Both the position numbers and the translations under genes were made by a program. A stretch of 5,027 nucleotides of DNA from an uncultured Bacteroidales bacterium (GTDB lineage: Bacteria; Bacteroidota; Bacteroidia; Bacteroidales; Muribaculaceae): contig USIN01000146.1 in assembly GCA_900554715.1 (NCBI GenBank), positions 1 to 5,027 on the forward strand, given 5' to 3'. Shown one piece after another: positions 1 to 5,027 of the stretch (within the stretch, counting starts at the first letter, position 1; each line of letters begins with the position of its first letter). The notes under the pieces were generated by a model, which worked only from the letters and a program-made list of their open reading frames with translations, did no database searches and was not told the DNA's origin.

Positions 1-3000
1 CGCCAGCTCGTCAGACGCGGCGCCGCATCGGCCTCTGTGGCACTGACCTTCATCGGCAACAACGGTCTGCCCTATCGCGCATGCTGGGACGTGAAACGCA
101 AGAAACGCCTGGGCACCCTCGACAAAGTCGTCCATACACTCACCGACCTCACGACAAAACATACGCTCAGGCTCCGGGACGAAGTCGCCAGGGCCATCGA
201 ATCGCCCGAGACTGTCGGACTCGATTATCCGCGATTCTGCCGCACGACACTGCTCGCTCAGGGCGAGTTCTCGCGTTTTCTTGCAGCCGATAACGCCACC
301 AAAGCACAGATTCTCGAAAAGCTCACAGGCATAGACCGCTATGCAGCAGTGGGTAATGCAATCTACTCGAAATTCAAATTCCATAACGAGCAATATAACA
401 TCGCCGCTGCCGCATTCAAAGACTCAGAGCGCATCACTCCTGACGACATAAACCGCCTGGAAGAAGCCGTCGGAACAATGACAGCCGAGTGTGACGCCCT
501 CGCCGGCGAACTCAATCTCGGCAAACAGACTCTCGATCTCTCGCTGCAGCGCAAGGAGCTTGTCGAACGCGTCAGCTCCTCGAAGCAGCAGGTAGAGTCA
601 ATCAGCCTCGAGATATCATCGCCCGCGACCACAAAGGCCTGTAATCTCGTCGACGAGGCCGAGTCGCTTGCCGAGCCATGCCGGTTGCTCGCCGAAATCG
701 GCCGCATCGGCCAAAAAATATCGGAGACCAATGAAAGGGCACATATTCTCGCAGGGGAATATGCCGCCTGCAAATCGGCATACGACAAACTCGCCGTCGC
801 ACGTGACAATCTGTCTGTCGGAGCGGCGCAAATCGCCGATGAACTCAACGCATACTCGACGAGACGCGGCGAAATCGACAATGCCGGACTACTCGTCAGA
901 ATGTTGGGAGACATCGCCGCCGGCATCGCCGCGACAAAGCGCAACAATGATGAAATCGACACACTTACAAAGGCTCTTGCCGACAATGATAAAAAAGAAA
1001 GCCTGACAGCAACCGAAGTGAGCCGCCTCGACAAACTGACATCGGCGCTAAACGGCTCAATCGCCGAAAAAGAGCATAGTCTGGCAGGTCTCGACGCCGA
1101 TAAGATCACCGCTTCACTGCTTGAGAACGAACGCCGCCGTTCGGCTCTCGCAACTCTCGTTGCGACATATGACAAGGCGACCGCATTAACCGAAAAATCA
1201 GATCTGTATCGAGCTGAGGCAAAGCGACTTCAAACAATCGGAGCATGGCTCTCATCACGCTTGTCTGCCGCCGGGACGAGACAGGATGCTGCGCAGACGT
1301 CCTTGCGCAAACTGCGTGCCGCCCTCGACAAAGCGCGACTCGACGCCGCAGCCGACATAGAGGCCGTCAGAGCGCGGCTTCAGCCGGGCGACAGCTGTCC
1401 GGTGTGCGGCGCTACCATAACGACATTGCCGCAGCAAGCCGAACTCATCGCCCGAAGCAAGGCATTCGAGACACTGGAGGCCGACGCCGAACTGACACTG
1501 GAGCGCGCCACAGCCACTGTAAACCGCTACCGCCGCCTAATCGACATCTGCAAAATAAAATCCGACGAAACGGCGGCCACGCTAACCTCTCTGACTGAAG
1601 AGAAGGCCGTAAATGACAGGACTTTAAGACAACTGGCCACTCTCTTTGCCCTCGATGGCACCGCAGACATTGACACCGGCATCAGGAATATCGGCAACAG
1701 CCTCGACAGGGAATATCAAACGCTCACCGAGGCTATGGAAACGCTCAAAAAACAACGCACAGCCATCGACACCGCCCGCGCCGAACTATCTAAAACCGAA
1801 CGCGAACGAAACGCCGCCGTCCTTAAACAGCAGGGCATCATCGCCGACAGCGACAAGAAGCGTGAAGCTATAATACGGCTGCAGACCGAGAAAAGCAACA
1901 TCGCCGAAGAGACGTCAAAGACGAAATCACAACTCGCCGTCCACAATATCATCGCAGCCGATGATGCCGACGGCATAGGAAAGCAACAGACCGCGATAGA
2001 CGCCCTCGCAAAAACATTTAAAACTCTGACCGACAGTCAGTCAGCAATAAAATCGCAGCTTGACGCCGCCGATGCTCTTGTCACCCGCGCCGCTGCGCCG
2101 CTTGAACGCATCAAGGCTCTCTATCCAGACATCGAAGATATTGAGGCCGCGACACCGCGCACTGCCGGCATCAAGACCGATGAACTGCCTGAAAGGCTGT
2201 CGGGCATGCTTGAGAAGATTTCTGACAACGCAGGCCACCGTCGCCGGCTGTCAGACGACCGCTCGCAACTGAGCCGGACGCTCGACTGCTTCCTTGCCGA
2301 AAACCCCGGCATAACTCCCGAAATCTTACGCCATCACCTTAAACCCGAGGTAAAAGACGAAGTCTCTGCGGCGCGCCGACTTATCGACAGCCTCAACAAA
2401 CGCCTGACCGAGGCAAGGGCTGTCGCCAGAGACGCGGCGAGCGCCCTTGACAACTTCGACAAATCGACCACATTACCAGACAGTGACATAGAGCGCCAGA
2501 CCCAACTTGTAGCCTCACTCGACAGCCGCCTCGCCGCGGCGCGCACATCGCTCGGAGAAAGACAGGCTGCGCTCTGCAACGCCCGCGGTCTCTACGAAAG
2601 ACAGCGGCAGTCGCTCGAACGCCTCGTCGAACTCGAACGCACAGCCTCACGGTGGAACAGCCTAAACCGTCTCTTCGGCGGCGACGGCGGTAGCCGCATG
2701 AGCCAGATCGCCCAGTCGCATATACTGTCGCTTCTGCTCGAAAACGCCAACTACTATCTCGAGATGTTCACTCCGCGATACCGCATGTTCTCATCGCCCG
2801 GCAACCTCCAGGTCAACATACGCGACCGCGACCGCGGCAATGAAATCAGACCGTTCAACACACTGTCCGGCGGCGAAAGCTTCATGGTGTCGCTTGCGCT
2901 GGCGCTCGGACTGTCGTCAGTGCAGTCGGTCAACACCACCCCCGACATCATCTTCATCGACGAGGGCTTCGGCTCTCTAAGCGCCGACTGCCTCGAACAG

Positions 3001-3159
3001 GTCACCTCGACACTTGCAGCCCTGCGCCTCAGCGAAGGACGCCGCGTCGGCATCATCAGCCACGTGTCGTCATTGCGCGACCGCATCCCGACAGCCATCG
3101 AAGTACGCTCGACCGACAATATCAGTTCGACCGTGACAGTCACACGCCGCGGCCACTGA
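1..3159 (+). CDS. sbcC: SbcC, Rad50-like ATPase subunit of the SbcCD nuclease (5'-partial)
   Basis: This is the large subunit of SbcCD, a cytoplasmic SMC-like ATPase that works with the Mre11-like nuclease SbcD to cut DNA hairpins and process double-strand or protein-blocked ends. The reading frame is open from base 1 and encodes 1052 residues here. A GTG at 37 is internal, because the residues before it (RQLVRRGAASAS) continue the family's N-terminal ATPase lobe. By comparison with E. coli SbcC about 70 residues, including the Walker A loop, lie upstream of the window. Visible landmarks, numbered from base 1, are the Q-loop segment LLAQGEFSRFL (Q87), a long coiled coil from roughly 130 to 880 interrupted by the zinc hook CPVC (C466 and C469, bases 1396-1407), the ABC signature LSGGES (955-960), Walker B IIFIDE (983-988) and the switch histidine in IISHVSSL (H1021). 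All visible catalytic motifs are intact and there is no frameshift. The TGA stop is at 3157-3159. sbcD would be expected just upstream, but that is inference. Identification is very secure. Confidence 0.97.
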   Translation, partial: RQLVRRGAASASVALTFIGNNGLPYRACWDVKRKKRLGTLDKVVHTLTDLTTKHTLRLRDEVARAIESPETVGLDYPRFCRTTLLAQGEFSRFLAADNATKAQILEKLTGIDRYAAVGNAIYSKFKFHNEQYNIAAAAFKDSERITPDDINRLEEAVGTMTAECDALAGELNLGKQTLDLSLQRKELVERVSSSKQQVESISLEISSPATTKACNLVDEAESLAEPCRLLAEIGRIGQKISETNERAHILAGEYAACKSAYDKLAVARDNLSVGAAQIADELNAYSTRRGEIDNAGLLVRMLGDIAAGIAATKRNNDEIDTLTKALADNDKKESLTATEVSRLDKLTSALNGSIAEKEHSLAGLDADKITASLLENERRRSALATLVATYDKATALTEKSDLYRAEAKRLQTIGAWLSSRLSAAGTRQDAAQTSLRKLRAALDKARLDAAADIEAVRARLQPGDSCPVCGATITTLPQQAELIARSKAFETLEADAELTLERATATVNRYRRLIDICKIKSDETAATLTSLTEEKAVNDRTLRQLATLFALDGTADIDTGIRNIGNSLDREYQTLTEAMETLKKQRTAIDTARAELSKTERERNAAVLKQQGIIADSDKKREAIIRLQTEKSNIAEETSKTKSQLAVHNIIAADDADGIGKQQTAIDALAKTFKTLTDSQSAIKSQLDAADALVTRAAAPLERIKALYPDIEDIEAATPRTAGIKTDELPERLSGMLEKISDNAGHRRRLSDDRSQLSRTLDCFLAENPGITPEILRHHLKPEVKDEVSAARRLIDSLNKRLTEARAVARDAASALDNFDKSTTLPDSDIERQTQLVASLDSRLAAARTSLGERQAALCNARGLYERQRQSLERLVELERTASRWNSLNRLFGGDGGSRMSQIAQSHILSLLLENANYYLEMFTPRYRMFSSPGNLQVNIRDRDRGNEIRPFNTLSGGESFMVSLALALGLSSVQSVNTTPDIIFIDEGFGSLSADCLEQVTSTLAALRLSEGRRVGIISHVSSLRDRIPTAIEVRSTDNISSTVTVTRRGH

Positions 3160-3180
3160 ACAGATTGCACCGCTACATCG

Positions 3181-3190
3181 TTATAAAATT
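3181..3190 (+). promoter_or_regulatory. A/T-rich translation start region of the OYE-family gene
   Basis: The ten bases directly before the ATG at 3191 (ttataaaatt) contain no G or C, in a GC-rich setting, and no purine-rich Shine-Dalgarno motif lies upstream. Bacteroidetes commonly start translation from such unstructured A/T-rich leaders, so this supports the chosen ATG. The whole gap from sbcC is 31 bases and shows no convincing Bacteroidetes promoter (TTTG around -33 with TAnnTTTG around -7). Transcription probably reads through from sbcC, although a weak promoter cannot be excluded. Confidence 0.4.
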
Positions 3191-4240
3191 ATGAAATCAG
3201 CATTCGACTCCATCAGAATAGGCTCTCTGACAGCCAAGAACCGCATCATCAGAAGTGCGACAAACGACCATCTCGGCAACCGCGACGCAACAATCAGCGA
3301 TGCACAGATTGACATGTACGACCAACTCGCGTCACACGACGTCGGCACGATAATCACCGGACACATGAGCATCGTGCCCGACATCGCCATGCGCGCCGAC
3401 GAAGTGCAGCCAAGCATAGGCGACGACTCGAAAATCGAAGGCCTCAGCCGCATTCCCGCCAAAATCCATGAATACCGCGGTCTGGCCGTAGCCCAGATTT
3501 CACACGCAGGCCCGAGGGGCATGGTTCCCGTCGACATAAACACTATGGACGCCGCCGAGTTCAGGCAGATCGAACAATGGTTTGTCGATGCCGCCGTCAG
3601 GGCGCAGCGCGCGGGCTTCGACGCCGTAGAGGTCCATGCAGCCCACTGGTATCTTCTGGCCACCATGCTCAACTCAGACCTCAATAAACGCGCAGACGGC
3701 TACAACGGCTCTGACGAACGCCGCATCGCCATAGTCTGCCGCATAGTCGAAGCGATCCGTCAGGCATGTCCCGGCCTCGCCGTCTTCGTCAAAATCAACG
3801 CCCACAACACCCTCGAAGGCACCGACGACACCGGCATGCTGGTCAACTATGCCAAAGCTCTTTATGAGGCAGGCATCGACCTGCTCGACGTCAGCGGCAT
3901 GAGTTTCACAAAACAGCCGCGCGACGCCGAATGTTATTTCCTCGACTCGGCCCGTGCAGTCAAAGAAGCCATGCCGGAGCTGAACGTTGCACTCGTCGGC
4001 GGCATATACTCCCGCGCGACAATAGACCGCGCGCTCAAGAGCGTCGACATGGTCGCGCTAGGCCGCACACTCCTGACCCAGCCCGACTTTGTCACCAGAC
4101 TTAAAGACGGAGAGCTCGAACGCTCGCGCTGCATCCGCTGCAACCAGTGCTTCAAGCTCTACAAGACCAAATTCGAGCGCTGCATCTTCGGTCCCGTCAA
4201 CCCCAAACTCCGCCAGACTTTCGGCGAAGAAAAATCATAA
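3191..4240 (+). CDS. NADH:flavin oxidoreductase, old yellow enzyme family (FMN TIM barrel)
   Basis: This 349-residue protein is a complete FMN-binding TIM barrel of the OYE / Oxidored_FMN family. Such cytoplasmic enzymes use NAD(P)H to reduce activated C=C bonds of enones, dienoyl thioesters or similar compounds; the substrate here cannot be told. Landmarks are the N-terminal strand with NRIIRSATND (17-26), GTIITGH (52-58), QISHAG (102-107), the active-site segment HAAHWYLL with H149, H152 and Y154, the following LNKRADGYNGS (164-174), KIN (201-203), VGGI (269-272) and the phosphate-binding ALGR (289-292). The tail carries C314-x2-C317-x2-C320-x10-C331 followed by GPVNPKL. This resembles the [4Fe-4S] site of 2,4-dienoyl-CoA reductase (FadH), but the flavodoxin-like FAD/NADPH domains that follow in FadH are absent. 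W153 and N172 replace residues that are normally glycine (HxAHGYLL, YGGS). The ATG start suits both the family N-terminus and the A/T-rich leader. The gene follows sbcC by 31 bases and may share its transcript. Family assignment is secure; the specific reaction is unknown. Confidence 0.93.
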   Translation: MKSAFDSIRIGSLTAKNRIIRSATNDHLGNRDATISDAQIDMYDQLASHDVGTIITGHMSIVPDIAMRADEVQPSIGDDSKIEGLSRIPAKIHEYRGLAVAQISHAGPRGMVPVDINTMDAAEFRQIEQWFVDAAVRAQRAGFDAVEVHAAHWYLLATMLNSDLNKRADGYNGSDERRIAIVCRIVEAIRQACPGLAVFVKINAHNTLEGTDDTGMLVNYAKALYEAGIDLLDVSGMSFTKQPRDAECYFLDSARAVKEAMPELNVALVGGIYSRATIDRALKSVDMVALGRTLLTQPDFVTRLKDGELERSRCIRCNQCFKLYKTKFERCIFGPVNPKLRQTFGEEKS

Positions 4241-4253
4241 GCCATAAAACGAC

Positions 4254-4286
4254 GCTGCGGCCACAACGCAATGTTATGGCCGCAGC
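4254..4286. terminator. Bidirectional intrinsic terminator between convergent genes
   Basis: A perfect 10-bp inverted repeat (gctgcggcca at 4254-4263 and tggccgcagc at 4277-4286) encloses a 13-base loop, in which AAC/GTT can pair further. On the + strand the hairpin is followed by an imperfect T-rich stretch (gttatttt, 4294-4301). On the - strand a TTTT run begins a few bases after the stem. It lies 13 bases after the oxidoreductase stop and 21 bases beyond the recombinase stop, where a shared terminator for two converging transcripts would be expected. The T-tracts are short, so termination strength is uncertain. Confidence 0.75.
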
Positions 4287-4307
4287 AACTATCGTTATTT
4301 TAAGCCG

Positions 4308-5027
4308 TCAACTGCCGGCAAGAAGCAGATTCGAGACACTGCTCTGTGCCAGCAGCGACTTCCAGGCCGTTATATTCATATAGAATGTCAGCTGCGGGAA
4401 ACCGACAGCGCGGCCTATCTCCTTGACTGCCTTGATGACGGCACCGCGGACAGACGCAAACAACACCCGTTCGTCGCTGTAAAGCAGGGGGAACAGATAT
4501 TTGCCGCCATAACCTTTATATCGGTCGACAATCTCGGCGGCGGCAGGCTCGATAGGCACTCTCACCTCCTTGCCCTTCAGCCGGCGACGATACACAAGAT
4601 AGCCCTGTCTGATATTCGCCCGCGTCAGATGAGCTATATCGACAAGCTCCATCCCGCGACAATAGAAACCGAACATAAACATATCGCGTATCAGTTCAAG
4701 CCCACGGTCATAACTCAGATCAAAAGTCTCTATTTTCCGTATCACAGCGCGGTCAGGATCTGACGCACCGTCGTTCTTGACCGGCGAAAAAAGCACACGT
4801 GTATTGACATCTCTGAACAACCGGCCGTCGATAGTCAGGCGTCCGTCTTTCTCAGCCCTGTTGAGCACAGATCTCAGCGATCTGAGATAGAACGACTGAG
4901 TCGAGTCGCTGATACCAGTCGTCTTGAGCCATCGGGCAAAAGCGTCGATAAAATTTTTGTCGATTTCGTCGAAAGCGATATCATCCCGACCCGTATACTC
5001 CTGAAGCTTCGTCAGTGTACAGTCATA
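4308..5027 (-). CDS. Bacteroidetes-type tyrosine recombinase/integrase, catalytically incomplete (5'-partial)
   Basis: This is a site-specific recombinase of the phage-integrase family; intact relatives cut and rejoin DNA through a tyrosine nucleophile. The frame is open from the right edge and gives 239 codons ending in TGA at 4308-4310. A GTG at 4866-4868 is internal, since the sequence before it is clear family sequence. Numbering from the edge, residues 1-60 form the SAM-like core-binding domain (IDKNFIDAFARWLKTTGIS, then TQSFYLRSLRSVLNRAEKDG). The catalytic domain follows with LIRDMFMFGFYCRGMELVDIAHL (catalytic Arg I = R124), the beta-hairpin YRRRLKGKEVRVPI (lysine K151 or K153) and YLFPLL. 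Related proteins then read LTxYVARHSWA; here it is LTFYMNITAW, which places I219 and T220 where the second Arg and its neighbouring His belong. Only 17 residues follow W222, so the later His/Trp and the nucleophilic Tyr are absent, and no other frame before the terminator supplies them. It is probably inactive in recombination: either a decaying gene or a DNA-binding derivative. Its promoter and start are outside the window. Confidence 0.85.
   Translation of the reverse strand, partial: YDCTLTKLQEYTGRDDIAFDEIDKNFIDAFARWLKTTGISDSTQSFYLRSLRSVLNRAEKDGRLTIDGRLFRDVNTRVLFSPVKNDGASDPDRAVIRKIETFDLSYDRGLELIRDMFMFGFYCRGMELVDIAHLTRANIRQGYLVYRRRLKGKEVRVPIEPAAAEIVDRYKGYGGKYLFPLLYSDERVLFASVRGAVIKAVKEIGRAVGFPQLTFYMNITAWKSLLAQSSVSNLLLAGS

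Noticed and set aside
363..1175. A 270-codon open frame antisense to sbcC.
   Set aside because: It is serine/arginine-rich with no recognisable domain and lies fully opposite a well-supported coding region. GC-rich codon use in sbcC readily creates such antisense frames.
2821..2838. A short tandem repeat (cgcgac twice, then cgcggc) in sbcC.
   Set aside because: It encodes the RDRDRG segment that normally precedes the SbcC signature motif, so it is ordinary coding sequence.
2754..3170. A 138-codon antisense frame over the sbcC signature and Walker B region.
   Set aside because: The + strand here carries LSGGES, IIFIDE and IISH in perfect order, so the antisense frame is a by-product.
3165..3187. 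A possible sigma70-like promoter (ttgcac and tataaa) before the oxidoreductase gene.
   Set aside because: The spacer is only 11 bases, the boxes would sit directly on the start codon, and Bacteroidetes use a different promoter consensus.
3181..3684. A 167-codon open frame antisense to the oxidoreductase gene.
   Set aside because: It lies opposite the conserved OYE barrel, has low-complexity composition and no family motifs, and is best explained as a shadow.
4147..4383. A 78-codon + strand frame overlapping the oxidoreductase end and the convergent intergenic gap.
   Set aside because: It runs out of frame through the OYE cysteine region, across the terminator and over the recombinase's 3' end, with no motif or start signal.
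4871..4888. A perfect 7-bp inverted repeat (atctcag / ctgagat) with a 4-base loop inside the recombinase gene.
   Set aside because: It falls within codons for the repeated peptide LRSLRS in the conserved SAM-like domain, so coding explains it. It has no T-run and no second copy in the window.

Overview
The window looks like ordinary chromosomal DNA from a member of the Bacteroidales. I infer a GC-rich gut lineage such as the Muribaculaceae, but the family is a guess. Three things point that way. The recombinase at the right end is of the Bacteroidetes integrase type. The one visible internal start (3191) has an A/T-rich leader and no Shine-Dalgarno motif. The SbcC sequence has the form I associate with this phylum. 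Base composition is fairly GC-rich by eye and does not obviously shift between genes.

Layout: positions 1-3159 (+) are the 3' portion of sbcC, the large ATPase subunit of the SbcCD (Mre11-Rad50-like) nuclease. Only about the first 70 residues, including the Walker A P-loop, lie off the left edge. After a 31-bp gap, 3191-4240 (+) encodes a complete single-domain flavin oxidoreductase of the old yellow enzyme (OYE) family, which ends in a four-cysteine cluster. A 10-bp-stem hairpin at 4254-4286, flanked by T-runs in both directions, lies between this gene and the convergent gene that follows. From 4308 to the right edge (-) is a tyrosine recombinase whose start lies beyond the window. It keeps the SAM-like DNA-binding domain, the first catalytic arginine and the beta-hairpin lysine. 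The second arginine and its neighbouring histidine are replaced, and the protein stops before the last catalytic residues.

Functionally, sbcC acts in repair of double-strand breaks and DNA hairpins. The OYE gene may be co-transcribed with it because of the short gap, but no shared pathway is evident. The recombinase is on the opposite strand and looks like a decayed or repurposed remnant of an integrase or invertase.

I see no CRISPR array, tRNA, rRNA, complete insertion sequence or clear new multi-gene system. The observations most worth a second look are the catalytically incomplete recombinase and the cysteine cluster on a short OYE protein.
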